The notes under the pieces were generated by a model. The model saw only the letters and a program-made list of their open reading frames with translations. It was not told the DNA's origin and did no database searches. Shown here one piece after another: positions 28,383 through 36,913 of a stretch of 64,000 bases of DNA. The stretch covers positions 558,001 to 622,000 of the forward strand of contig NZ_FNVT01000004.1 in the NCBI RefSeq assembly GCF_900108335.1. Direction: 5' to 3'. This DNA comes from Nonomuraea solani (GTDB lineage Bacteria > Actinomycetota > Actinomycetes > Streptosporangiales > Streptosporangiaceae). Each line of letters starts with the position of its first letter. Positions within the stretch are counted from its first letter, which is position 1. The translations under genes were made by a program, and so were the position numbers.

Positions 28383-29342
28383 GTGAGTCAGCAGCGGCGG
28401 GGATTGGGGAAGGGGCTCGGGGCGCTCATCCCGACCGGTCCCATCGTTGACGGCACGGGGGCGACCGACCCCGTGAACGGTTCAACGGGGGAGACCGGCC
28501 CCAAGCCGATTGCCGGAGCGTACTTCAAGGAGGTCGCCCTCTCGGCGATCGTCCCCAACCCGCGTCAGCCTCGTGAGATCTTCGCAGAGGAGCCCCTCGA
28601 AGAACTGGCGGCCTCCATCCGTGAGGTCGGTCTTCTGCAGCCGATCGTGGTCCGGTCGGTGGGCGGTGGCCAGTATGAGTTGATCATGGGGGAGCGGCGC
28701 TGGCGGGCGTGCCAGCGAGTGGGCTTGGATCCGGTTCCCGCGATCGTGCGCAACACTCAGGACAACGATCTCCTGCGGGACGCGCTCATCGAGAACCTTC
28801 AGCGCGAGCAGCTGAACGCCCTCGAAGAGGCGGCCGCCTACCAGCAACTCATTGACGACTTCCAGGCCACCCACGAACAACTGGCCGTCAAGGTCGGTCG
28901 CTCCCGCCCTCACATCACCAACACCCTGCGCCTGCTGAACCTCCCACCCGAAGTCCAGCGCACGGTGGCGGCCGGCGTCATCAGCGCCGGCCACGCCCGC
29001 GCCCTCCTCGGCCTCAACAGCCCTGAGGAGCAGATGAAGCTCGCCAAGCGGATCGTGGCGGAGCTCCTCTCGGTACGGGCGGTGGAGGAGATCGTCGCGA
29101 TGGGCAGCGCCAAGGCCGCCCAGAAACCCACCCGCGAACGCCAGGTCGCCAAGCCGACCGCACCCGGCCTGACTCACCTCGCAGACCGCCTCTCCGATCA
29201 TTTCGAAACGAAGGTCAAGGTCGACCTCGGGCGACGGAAGGGCCGGATCGTGGTGGAGTTCGCCACGATCGATGACCTCGAGCGCATCATCGGCACCATG
29301 GCCCCCGAAGCCGTCCGCGCCATGCGAGAAGCCGAAGACTGA
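28383..29342 (+). CDS. parB: Chromosome-partitioning protein ParB
   Basis: 319 aa from GTG. The opening RRGLGKGLGALIP is the ParA-interacting motif. The N-domain has PNPRQPREIF and the CTP-binding segments GERRWRACQ and ENLQREQLNALEEAAAYQQLIDDF. A helix-turn-helix follows (VGRSRPHITNTLRLLNLP), for parS binding. The C-terminal part (KVDLGRRKGRIVVEFATIDDLERII) dimerises. ParB clamps onto parS, spreads, and loads condensin. parS lies 3 bp beyond the stop. Confidence 0.95.
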   Translation: MSQQRRGLGKGLGALIPTGPIVDGTGATDPVNGSTGETGPKPIAGAYFKEVALSAIVPNPRQPREIFAEEPLEELAASIREVGLLQPIVVRSVGGGQYELIMGERRWRACQRVGLDPVPAIVRNTQDNDLLRDALIENLQREQLNALEEAAAYQQLIDDFQATHEQLAVKVGRSRPHITNTLRLLNLPPEVQRTVAAGVISAGHARALLGLNSPEEQMKLAKRIVAELLSVRAVEEIVAMGSAKAAQKPTRERQVAKPTAPGLTHLADRLSDHFETKVKVDLGRRKGRIVVEFATIDDLERIIGTMAPEAVRAMREAED

Positions 29343-29345
29343 CCC

Positions 29346-29361
29346 TGTTTCACGTGAAACA
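29346..29361. promoter_or_regulatory. parS site immediately downstream of parB
   Basis: A perfect TGTTTCACGTGAAACA, 4 bp after the parB stop; the left edge of the repeat island. Confidence 0.95.
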
Positions 29362-29454
29362 CCCTTGAACGAGGGGGCGCCCAGGAATGGGGGCGGGGCG
29401 CCCAGACGGCGGGGCACCCCTCTCCCATTCCGTCGCTGCTCTCCTTGGGCCCTC

Positions 29455-29470
29455 CGTTTCACGTGAAACA
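29455..29470. promoter_or_regulatory. parS site
   Basis: Core GTTTCACGTGAAAC at 29456-29469; outer first base C instead of T. It is 109 bp from the previous parS. Confidence 0.92.
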
Positions 29471-30935
29471 TGCGCCCTTCCGCCTCCATCGCCCTGGGCC
29501 ACGAAAGACATGCCCTCCCCTGGTACGCCGCAGCCGTCAGCACCACACGCGCCCAAACGACGCTCTCGGCCGCCACGTCACCGCTGCGACGTCACCGCCG
29601 CCACGACGCGGCTGCCACGACGCCGCAGCCGCAGCCGCAGCCGCAGCCGCAGCCGCCGACACCGCACTCACCCGCTCCGCGCCGTTGGCGCGCACCCACG
29701 GTGCGGCAGTTGCCCGAGCGGTGCCGTCAACGCAGGGTTTGCCGACGCCACGCCCCACCGCACGGTCGGCACCGATGTCACCCGACCCGCAGTGTCGGCG
29801 TCGTTCCACGGCTCCGCACCACAGTCCCCACGCCAGCGCCGTACCCGCCCCAATCGCGTCGTCGGCACCGTCTCCACGACACCGTCTCCACGGCACCGCA
29901 TGGCTGGGCGTTCACCCCCGCTCCGCGCCGTTGGCGCGCACCCACGGTGCGGCAGTTGCCCGAGCGGTGCCGTCAACGCAGGGTTTGCCGACGCCACGCC
30001 CCACCGCACCGTCGGCGCGGGAGTCACCCGATCCGCAGTGTCGGCGTCGCTCCACGGCTACGCACCGCCGCACCGCAGCTGCCAGAGCCGCACCCGCCCT
30101 AATCGCGCCGTCGGCACCGTCTCCACGGCACCACATCGCCGGGCGCTCACCCCCGCTCCGCGCCACCACCACCGCACCACCACCGCAGCTGCCAGAGTCG
30201 CACCCGCCCCAACCGCGCCATCGTCGGTGGCGCCTCCATGGCACCGCCTCCACGACGCCGCCCCACGGCCGGGCGTTCACTCCCGCTTCGCGCCGTCAAC
30301 CCGGACCCGTCGACGCCACGCTCGCCGCCCCGTCGGTGCCGCCCTCATGGCGCCGCAGGCACTCGCGCTGGGCGGTCAACGTCGGGCTTGCCGCACCGTC
30401 GGCGCCGCAGTCTCCAACCGTGCCGGCGGCACGGCTACCACGACGCCGCCCTCACGGCCCGGCTGTTCGCCCCGCGTTGCGCCGTCAACGCCGGGCCCGC
30501 CGACGCCGCGCCCACTACACCGGACCGTTGGCGCTGTGGTCACTCGCGCTGCTCTGTCGGGGGCGTCGTCACCCGCGCCGTCGGTGCGTACCCATGGCGC
30601 CGCAGTCACCCGCGCTGGGCGGTCACCGTCGGGCCCGCTGTGTCTTGGCCACCGCACTGCACCGTTGGCGCTGTGGTCACCTGCGCTGCGCTTTCGGCGC
30701 CGTTGTCCCTCGCGGCGGGCCGTTGACGTCGGGCCCGCTGACGCCGCGTCACCGTACCGCAGTTGCCGGGTCGCCAGCGCCGCACTCGGGGTGCCGGGAG
30801 TCATCGCGTTGCGCTGTGGGGGCCGCAGTACGGTGCCGCAAGACCGTACTGCCGTCGTCGGCATCGCGGCCGTCGGCATCAACGCGTGCGCGCTATCTGC
30901 AACGCATCCACTGAAGGCGCCGCCACCGCCGCCCT
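29471..30935. repeat. Repeat island between parS sites, no supported gene
   Basis: A block of about 93 bp is identical at 29671-29763 and 29917-30009 (period 246 bp), and the copies continue with scattered changes to about 29816 and 30062. A shorter degenerate unit of roughly 65-80 bp beginning GTCAACG-CGGG-GCCGACGCC recurs at about 29726, 29972, 30295, 30375, 30484, 30622 and 30723. Several forward frames and the reverse strand stay open for hundreds of bp at once. The open frames translate to Arg/Pro/Ala low complexity, so coding is unlikely. Confidence 0.75.
29622..29657 (+). repeat. GCCGCA hexanucleotide microsatellite, about six copies
   Basis: Five exact GCCGCA units followed by GCCGCC, inside the gene-free island. 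Confidence 0.9.
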
Positions 30936-30951
30936 CGTTTCACGTGAAACA
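30936..30951. promoter_or_regulatory. parS site at the right edge of the repeat island
   Basis: Core GTTTCACGTGAAAC at 30937-30950, outer first base C. It is about 1.47 kb from the second downstream parS. Confidence 0.92.
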
Positions 30952-30997
30952 TGGGTCGGTCGGTGGGCTGGCTTGTGTCTCTCCCTGGCTTCGCTAC

Positions 30998-32053
30998 TCA
31001 GTTGACCGCGGCGGTGGCGAGTTTGCGGATGTCGTCTAGGAAGTCATCCACATGCTCCGGTGTCGTATCGAAGGCGGTCATCCACCGGACCGTGCCGGCC
31101 GCCTCGTCCCAGTAATGGAACAGGTAACGGCGGCGAAGTTCCTCCGCGATCGTCTGCGGAAGGGTGGCGAAGACCGCATTGGATTGGACCGGCTGCGCCA
31201 GGGAGATGCCGGAAATCCCCGCCAGCCCATCGGCTAGGCGCGCGGCCATTTGGTTGGCATGGTCGGCGTTCCGCGCCCAGAGGTCGTCTGTCAGAAGCGC
31301 GGAAAGCTGTGCTGAGATGAACCGCATCTTTGAGGCGAGCTGGAGGGACTGACGACGCAGGAAGGGCACCTCCCGCACGAGCGACGGGTCGAGAACCACA
31401 ACGGCTTCAGCCGCCAGCGCGCCGTTTTTGGTTCCGCCGAAGCTGAACACATCCACTCCGGCGTCGGTGGTGATGGCCTTCAGGTCGCAGCCGAGATGGG
31501 CGGCGGCATTGGCCAGCCTGGCGCCGTCCACGTGAAGCCGTAGCCCTGCCTGATGCGCCGCGTCGGCGAGGGCGGTGATCTCGGTGGGGGAGTAGCACGT
31601 ACCGAATTCTGTGGCCTGTGAGATGGAGACGACCGTCGGCTGCGATTCATGTGGATTGCCGATCCCGCCCAGTCGCGCCTCGATGTCCTCGGGACGAAGC
31701 TTCCCGTCCTCGGTCGGAACCGTCATCAACTTCACTCCCAGCAGTCGCTCCGCCGCGCCCGCTTCGTGGGTGGCGATGTGGGCGCTGTCGGCACAGATGA
31801 TGGCGTCGTAGCGGCCGAGCATGAGCGCCAGACCGACCATGTTGGCGCCCGCTCCATTGATCACCGCGAACCCGTGCGCGCCCGCGCCGAACACTTCCCG
31901 GGCCTTCTCCTCGAACGCCGCCGTCCACCGGTCGTCGCCGTAGGCGGGAGCGTCCCCGTGGTTGGCGGCGGTGATCGCTTCAAGCACGGCTGGATGCACG
32001 CCTGCGTGGTTGTCGCTGGCGAAACTCTTTGGGTACATCGATTCGATCAGCAC
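30998..32053 (-). CDS. ltaE: Low-specificity L-threonine aldolase (PLP-dependent)
   Basis: 351 aa. Cleaves L-threonine or L-allo-threonine to glycine and acetaldehyde with pyridoxal phosphate. The opening FASDNHAGVHPAVLEAI, the INGAGANMVGLAL loop, ADSAHIATHEAG, LHVDGARLANAAAHLG (PLP-binding Asp) and FSFGGTKNGAL with the Schiff-base Lys (near residue 208) all match the beta-eliminating lyase/threonine aldolase family. A GTG start is used at 32053; an internal ATG five codons later is possible. It converges on the repeat island and has no operon partner. Confidence 0.88.
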   Translation of the reverse strand: MLIESMYPKSFASDNHAGVHPAVLEAITAANHGDAPAYGDDRWTAAFEEKAREVFGAGAHGFAVINGAGANMVGLALMLGRYDAIICADSAHIATHEAGAAERLLGVKLMTVPTEDGKLRPEDIEARLGGIGNPHESQPTVVSISQATEFGTCYSPTEITALADAAHQAGLRLHVDGARLANAAAHLGCDLKAITTDAGVDVFSFGGTKNGALAAEAVVVLDPSLVREVPFLRRQSLQLASKMRFISAQLSALLTDDLWARNADHANQMAARLADGLAGISGISLAQPVQSNAVFATLPQTIAEELRRRYLFHYWDEAAGTVRWMTAFDTTPEHVDDFLDDIRKLATAAVN

Positions 32054-33069
32054 ACCGCAAGGCTACTTACCACCGCGCCCGCAATCCTCCCGTCGCCGCC
32101 TCGCCGCCATACTGCATGAGCCTGGGCTCGCCCGCCGCACGCACGCCACCCGGCATCCAAGCCGCTGGCAGCAAACGCGAAATGGGGAAGGGGTAAGGAG
32201 CAGAGGGAGAGGCGCAGGCATGTAAGCCTTGTCGCACCGTGGCAAGCACGGCGTGTGTCGGCCTGTACGTCTCCGGACGAGTCCCTCGGGCGCATCCCTC
32301 AGGCCCCTCCCTCGGGTCCATCCGTCGGGTCCATCCGTCGGGCGGGCGCATTGGGTGGCCGCGTATCGGGTTGAGCACATGGGTCGGGATCATCGGGCGG
32401 CGTGCAGAGGGCAGGCCTACCGGGTTGAGTACGTCGGGTCGAGCGCATCGAGGCCCGCCGGGTGGGGCGGATCGAGTGGTTCCGTTGGCGGGAACATCGG
32501 GTTGCGTGCATCGGATCGTGCGTGCCGAAGTCGCGCCGTCCCGCGCTTCCGGACAGCGCGGGACCATGCGACGGGATGCCAGGTGCGTGGTGAGAGCCGG
32601 TGGTGTGAAGTCACAGAGGAGAAGGGCGAGCAGTCATTGTGGACGCGTCTGGCGGGTGCGTGATGCGATCTCTGTGGAGCGGCGTTCTGCCATTCTTGGC
32701 GTCGACTGCGGGCGCCGTTGCGGTGTGTTTCACAGGCGCGCGGTAAGCCTACGAGGCGCTCGCGGCCGTACTCGCGCAGCGGGCGCATCGTCACCCAGCC
32801 GCCTCATGGGTCGCGTGGTGCACGCACCCGGCCGGCCTCCTGTGTCAGCGCCGTCCCTCCGACTGCTCTCCCCGCATTACCCGTGTCGCACTCCGCCGGT
32901 CCTGTAGTTCCGCGTTGCAGCACCGTGCTGGTTGCGTCGTATGAGGCCGCCATTAGCGGTTCTGCCCCGCAGTCAGTAGCCCGCGTCCCAATCAGGGTCA
33001 CGTTGCGTCCCGACAGTCGCGTGGCGCACTGCTGGTCGCGTTGAATTCCGGCTTCCGCTCTGCCGTGAG
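32054..33069. other. Gene-free kilobase between ltaE and the Ddl-like gene
   Basis: Open frames on both strands overlap each other and give Arg/Gly/Ser-rich low-complexity products without domains, so no gene is supported. The left third holds a 13-bp periodic array; the rest shows no clear structure. A promoter for ltaE is expected near 32060-32110. Confidence 0.6.
32284..32348 (+). repeat. 13-bp tandem array, five units, decaying to about 32520
   Basis: Five consecutive 13-mers: CCTCGGGCGCATC, CCTCAGGCCCCTC, CCTCGGGTCCATC, CGTCGGGTCCATC, CGTCGGGCGGGCG. Beyond, ATCGGG-like cores continue at about 13-bp spacing with phase drift until roughly 32520. Confidence 0.75.
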
Positions 33070-34023
33070 TTAGGGGGTGCGGGTGGCGGCGGTTTGGAGG
33101 AGGGTGCGGCAGAGGTCGCCCAGGTCCTTGCCGGCGGCTTCGGCGGCCATGGGCAGGAGGGAGGTCTCCGTCATTCCGGGGGCCACGTTGACCTCCAGGA
33201 AGTGGGGGACGCCGTCTGCGTCGACGATCAGGTCGGTGCGGGAGATGTCGCGTAGGCCCAGCGCGGTGTGGGCTGTTACCGCCGTTTCGGCGCAGGCCGC
33301 GGCTGCTTGTGCTGAGAGGCGGGCGGGGGCGAAGAATTCGGTGTGGCCGGCGGTGTAGCGGGCCGCGTAGTCGTAGACGCCCTCGTCGGGGACAATTTCC
33401 ACGGCCGGCAGGGCTTCGGGGCCGTTGCCCAGGTCTACGACGGAGACGGCCACCTCTACGCCTTCCACGTACCGCTCGATCAGGGCGGTGTCGCCGTAGG
33501 CGAAGCAGCCGACCATGGCGGCGGGGAGTTCTTCGGCGGTGCGGACGAACGAGGCGCCCAGCGCCGAGCCGCCTCGTGCCGGCTTGACGAACAGGGGGAG
33601 GCCGAGGTGTTCGACGATGCGGCCCAGGACCACCGTGGCGCCGAGGTCGTGGAAGGTCTCCTTCGGCAGCGTGACCGACTCCGGAGTGCGGAGGCCGACC
33701 GAGCGTACGACGGCCTTGGCGGTGGGCTTGTCGAAAGCCACCCGGCAGGCGTCAGGGTCGGCGCCGACGTAAGGGACGTTGAGGAGCTCCAGGACGGAAC
33801 GGATCGCGCCGTCCTCGCCCGCGCCACCATGGAGGGTGACGAAGACGGCGTCCGGCGGATCGGCGAGGATCGAGGGCACGAGGGAGGCGTCGGTGTCTCG
33901 GGCCTCCACATCGATGCCGGCCGCCCGCAGCACTTCGCTGACTCGGCGACCCGAGCGCAGAGAGACCTCTCGCTCGTAGGAGAGCCCTCCGGCCAGCACG
34001 AGCACGTGGCCCAGATCGCCCAT
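33070..34023 (-). CDS. D-alanine--D-alanine ligase family protein (ATP-grasp)
   Basis: 317 aa from ATG 34023, with AAGGAG 6 bp upstream; the open frame extends to 34293 but without family sequence. The start VLVLAGGLSYEREVSLRSGRRVSEVL is the Ddl N-terminus, followed by VFVTLHGGAGEDGAIRSVLELLNVPYVG, the ATP-grasp FVKPARGGSALGASFV, and the metal/substrate end DLIVDADGVPHFLEVNVAPGMTETSLLP. The family joins two D-Ala for peptidoglycan. Because Ddl is usually with the mur genes, this stand-alone copy could be a paralogue; substrate needs testing. Confidence 0.85.
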   Translation of the reverse strand: MGDLGHVLVLAGGLSYEREVSLRSGRRVSEVLRAAGIDVEARDTDASLVPSILADPPDAVFVTLHGGAGEDGAIRSVLELLNVPYVGADPDACRVAFDKPTAKAVVRSVGLRTPESVTLPKETFHDLGATVVLGRIVEHLGLPLFVKPARGGSALGASFVRTAEELPAAMVGCFAYGDTALIERYVEGVEVAVSVVDLGNGPEALPAVEIVPDEGVYDYAARYTAGHTEFFAPARLSAQAAAACAETAVTAHTALGLRDISRTDLIVDADGVPHFLEVNVAPGMTETSLLPMAAEAAGKDLGDLCRTLLQTAATRTP

Positions 34024-34233
34024 TACAACTCCTTCGCTGATCGCACGCTGTCCAACCGTACCGGCGCTGGGGATGAAGGGTGTACGGGAGGTGGTTTCTC
34101 CGGCGATCCCATGCCAGATCCCCATGCTGGATTCCTCAGGCGGGTTCCTCATATTGGGTCGGGAGCCGGAGGGGGCTGAGGCTGCTGGCGGTAAGTGGCC
34201 CATGCTCGGTGGGGAGCCGCTTGGAGAGTGAAA

Positions 34234-34285
34234 GGGCCGGCGTCTTGGTCCCTGGAGTGTGGTGATCCGAGGGTGACGCCGGCCC
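34234..34285 (-). terminator. Hairpin between the Ddl-like and aminotransferase genes
   Basis: GGGCCGGCGTC (34234-34244) and GACGCCGGCCC (34275-34285) form a perfect 11-bp stem just after the aminotransferase stop. The loop is long (30 nt) and no T run follows. Confidence 0.6.
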
Positions 34286-34296
34286 CGATGCACGAG

Positions 34297-35622
34297 CTAG
34301 GCCAGGTCCGGCCCCGGAGTGTCCACGCCCTGGTGATCGCGGGCGGAGGCCGTACCGAAGGTGTCGCGCAGTTGGATTTCCTGGTCGATCACCCCGGCCA
34401 GCCGGCGCACGCCTTCGCGGATGCGGTCCGGCTCGGGATAGCAGTACGACAGCCGCATGTGCCGGGCCCCGCTCCCGTCCGAGAAGAACCCGGTCCCGGG
34501 GACGAACGCCACCCGCTCCGCAACCGCCCGCGGCAGGATCGCCTTCGAGTCGAGGCCCTCGGGGAGGGTCGCCCAGACGAAGAAGCCGCCCGCCGGGCGG
34601 GTCCACGTGACCTCCGGCGGCATGAGCGATTCGAGAGCGTCCAGGAGAGCGTCCCTGCGCTCCCGATAGAGCTCCCTGAAGGTCTTGATCTGCTCACGCC
34701 ACGGCTGCGTGGTGAGGTACTGGCCCACGGCGAGCTGCGTGAACGAGGAGTGCGACAGCACGGCCGACTCCATCGCCAGCACGAGCTTGTCGCGGATGGC
34801 GTGCGGCGCCAGCGCCCAGCCGACGCGGAAGCCCGGGGCCAGGGTCTTGGAGAACGAGCCCAGGTAGACCACGCCGTCGGGGTTGTCGGCCCGCAGGGCG
34901 CGCATGGGCTCCCCGTCGAAGCCGAGCAGCCCGTACGGGTTGTCCTCGATGATGAGGATCCCGGCCCGCTGGCAGATGTCGAGCACCTGCTGCCGGCGGG
35001 CGATGTTCAGCGTGACGCCGCCGGGGTTGTGGAAGGTCGGGATCGTGTAGAGGAACTTGATGGGTGCCCCGGCCGTCTCCAGCGCGTAAATGGTCTGGGC
35101 CAGCGATTCGGGCACGATGCCCTGATCGTCCATGGCGATGTGGACCACTTTGGCCTGGTAGGCGGCGAAGGTGCCTAGCGCTCCCACGTACGAGGGGCCC
35201 TCCGCGAGCACCACGTCGCCCGGGTCGATGAAGATCCGGGTGATCAGGTCGAGAGCTTGTTGCGATCCGACGGTGACGACGACGTCGTTCGCCCCGGCGT
35301 GAATCCCCTCCAGCCGCATGACGTCGCAGATCTGCTCGCGCAGATGCGGATCACCCTGGCCGGAACCATATTGCAGCGCGACGGGGCCGCGCCTGGTGAC
35401 GAGGTCGGAGACCAGCTCGCCGACCATGTCGAGGGGAAGAGCCGTGACGTACGGCATGCCGCCGGCGAGCGAGACCACCTCGGGCCTCGACGCGACGGCG
35501 AAAAGAGCTCGGATCTCGGAGGCGACCATCCCGGTAGCTCGCGCGGCGTACCGATCGACGTATGCGTCGATGCGCGACCCTTGAGTCGCGGGCGTCTGAC
35601 CGTGATCCAGCTCTTCTGTCAC
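34297..35622 (-). CDS. PLP-dependent aminotransferase, class I/II (aminoadipate/aromatic-type)
   Basis: 441 aa from GTG 35622, chosen because a perfect AGGAGG lies 6 bp before it; the frame opens 57 bp further up. The body has SLAGGMP, LQYGSGQGDPHLREQI, VVTVGSQQALDLITRIF, YTIPTFHNPGGV, IIEDNPYGLLGFDG and FSKTLAPGFRVGW, with the PLP Lys in GSFSKTLAPG. These match the LysN/2-aminoadipate transaminase-like subgroup, seen in actinobacteria near parB. The amino-acid substrate cannot be fixed. It is divergent from a GNAT acetyltransferase. Confidence 0.88.
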   Translation of the reverse strand: MTEELDHGQTPATQGSRIDAYVDRYAARATGMVASEIRALFAVASRPEVVSLAGGMPYVTALPLDMVGELVSDLVTRRGPVALQYGSGQGDPHLREQICDVMRLEGIHAGANDVVVTVGSQQALDLITRIFIDPGDVVLAEGPSYVGALGTFAAYQAKVVHIAMDDQGIVPESLAQTIYALETAGAPIKFLYTIPTFHNPGGVTLNIARRQQVLDICQRAGILIIEDNPYGLLGFDGEPMRALRADNPDGVVYLGSFSKTLAPGFRVGWALAPHAIRDKLVLAMESAVLSHSSFTQLAVGQYLTTQPWREQIKTFRELYRERRDALLDALESLMPPEVTWTRPAGGFFVWATLPEGLDSKAILPRAVAERVAFVPGTGFFSDGSGARHMRLSYCYPEPDRIREGVRRLAGVIDQEIQLRDTFGTASARDHQGVDTPGPDLA

Positions 35623-35628
35623 GGCCCA

Positions 35629-35634
35629 CCTCCT
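35629..35634 (-). promoter_or_regulatory. Perfect Shine-Dalgarno deciding the aminotransferase start
   Basis: AGGAGG on the minus strand, 6 nt before GTG 35622. This rules against the longer upstream start. Confidence 0.8.
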
Positions 35635-35799
35635 AGGTGTCATATCGGACCGAAATACCAGATTACGCCAGACGGACATGTCGTACGTGACCGGGGCTCG
35701 CCCGTCGTGGTGTCCGGTGGCGTCATCTTCACTGGGCTACGATGCCACCTGTGGACGCGGTTTTCGCGCGCTTTTCCGGGTCAACGATAGGGGCGGTAG

Positions 35800-36417
35800 T
35801 TGTCGCGCCGGCTGGTCAACATAACCCTGGACAATCTTGAAGATCTTCCGCGCCGCTGTCGTCGGTGCGTGTTCTGGGAGCTCGACCCCGTCAGCGGGGA
35901 TCGTGCGGTGGAGTCGGGCGACCCGGGGCTGGAGAAGGAAGCCTGGATCTCCGGCACGCTGCTCGAATGGGGGAGCTGCGGGAAGATCGCCTATGTCGAC
36001 GGGGTGCCCGCGGGGTTCGTGCTCTACAGCCCGCCGCTCTACACCCCACGTTCCGTGGCCTTTCCCACCTCGCCGGTCAGCGCCGACGCGGTGCTGTTGA
36101 TGACGGCGCACATCATTCCCGAGTTCTCCGGCGGCGGGCTGGGGCGGATGCTCATCCAGGGAGTGGCCAAAGACCTGACACGCCGCGGGGTGAAAGCCAT
36201 CGAGGCATTCGGGGATTTGAAGTGGGAAGAGCCTAGTTGCGTGGTTCCGGCGGAATACTTGCTTTCTGTGGGTTTTAAGACGGTTCGCCCGCATTTGAGG
36301 TTCCCGCGGCTTCGGCTGGAACTCAAGAGCGCCGTCTCGTGGCGTGAGGACGTCGAGGTGGCCTTGGAGCGGCTCCTTGGCTCCATGAGCCCGGAACGCG
36401 CGCTACGTCCCGTCTGA
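35800..36417 (+). CDS. GNAT-family N-acetyltransferase
   Basis: 205 aa from TTG. The acetyl-CoA motif A is visible as VLLMTAHIIPEFSGGGLGRMLIQGVAKDLTRRGVKAIEAF (GGGLGR pyrophosphate loop), preceded by a strand GVPAGFVLYSPPLY and followed by VPAEYLLSVGFK. The start RRLVNITLDNLEDLPRRCRRCVFWELDP contains a CRRC pair. The acceptor is unknown. Acetyltransferases at this point near parB and trxA are common in actinomycetes. It converges with trxA. Confidence 0.8.
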   Translation: MSRRLVNITLDNLEDLPRRCRRCVFWELDPVSGDRAVESGDPGLEKEAWISGTLLEWGSCGKIAYVDGVPAGFVLYSPPLYTPRSVAFPTSPVSADAVLLMTAHIIPEFSGGGLGRMLIQGVAKDLTRRGVKAIEAFGDLKWEEPSCVVPAEYLLSVGFKTVRPHLRFPRLRLELKSAVSWREDVEVALERLLGSMSPERALRPV

Positions 36418-36483
36418 CGGCTTCTCAGGGCTGTCCAGGCGAGAAGCGTCCGGGACAGGCCAACGCCCCGACGGTCCCGAGGG

Positions 36484-36545
36484 CCCCGACGGCTCCGCGC
36501 ATGCGAAGCCGACGCCCCGACCGCTCCGCGCATGCGAAAGCCCCC
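36484..36545 (+). repeat. 31-bp direct repeat before the trxA terminator
   Basis: CCCCGACGGCTCCGCGCATG at 36484 recurs with one change at 36515; both copies share GCTCCGCGCATGCGAA. It lies between two convergent genes. Confidence 0.8.
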
Positions 36546-36567
36546 CGCAGACCGCGAGGGGCTTTCG
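36535..36567. terminator. Terminator hairpin between convergent GNAT and trxA
   Basis: CGAAAGCCCC (36535-36544) pairs with GGGGCTTTCG (36558-36567), with additional CGC-GCG pairing inside. It is 20 bp beyond the trxA stop and can act in both directions. Confidence 0.75.
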
Positions 36568-36588
36568 AAGCGCACCGTCAGGGGTGAC

Positions 36589-36903
36589 CTAGATGATGCC
36601 CTCGAGCTCGCGCAGCAGCATGGCCTTCGGCTTGGCGCCGATGATCTGCTTCACGACCTCGCCACCCTTGTAGACGTTCATCGTCGGAATCTGGAGCACG
36701 CCGTACTGGCGCGGGATCTCCGGGTTCTCGTCGATGTTCAGCTTGACGATCTCCAGCTTGTCGCCGTGCTCCTTGGCGATCTCCTGGAGGATGGGCGCGA
36801 CCTGACGGCACGGACCGCACCATTCGGCCCAGAAATCGACCAGCACGGGCTTGTCGCTCTTGAGAACCTCGGCCTCGAAATTGGCGTCGGTGACAGCCTT
36901 CAC
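36589..36903 (-). CDS. trxA: Thioredoxin
   Basis: 104 aa from GTG 36903, with AAGGAG just upstream; a longer frame to 37017 runs back into trxB and is not thioredoxin-like. Active site WCGPC at residues 28-32 (DFWAEWCGPCRQ). The cis-Pro loop GVLQIPTMNVYKGGE is present. It reduces protein disulfides and is reduced by TrxB, encoded 10 bp upstream, so the two are an operon. Cytosolic; no signal peptide. Confidence 0.95.
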   Translation of the reverse strand: MKAVTDANFEAEVLKSDKPVLVDFWAEWCGPCRQVAPILQEIAKEHGDKLEIVKLNIDENPEIPRQYGVLQIPTMNVYKGGEVVKQIIGAKPKAMLLRELEGII

Positions 36904-36913
36904 GGTGCGCTCC

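Noticed and set aside
27692..28386. ORFs of 150-195 aa between parA and parB
   Set aside because: Composition is Pro/Ser/Leu from C/T-rich DNA, overlapping frames in both directions, and no ribosome site or domain.
29387..31039. Long overlapping forward ORFs (up to 550 aa) and reverse ORFs
   Set aside because: Several frames are open together, the products are Arg/Pro/Ala low complexity made of DNA repeats, one contains parS palindromes as codons, and the 246-bp repeat is not protein-phased by selection.
32054..33069. ORFs of 144-222 aa on both strands
   Set aside because: Overlapping and low complexity; the 13-bp array drives part of the translation. No domain or ribosome site.
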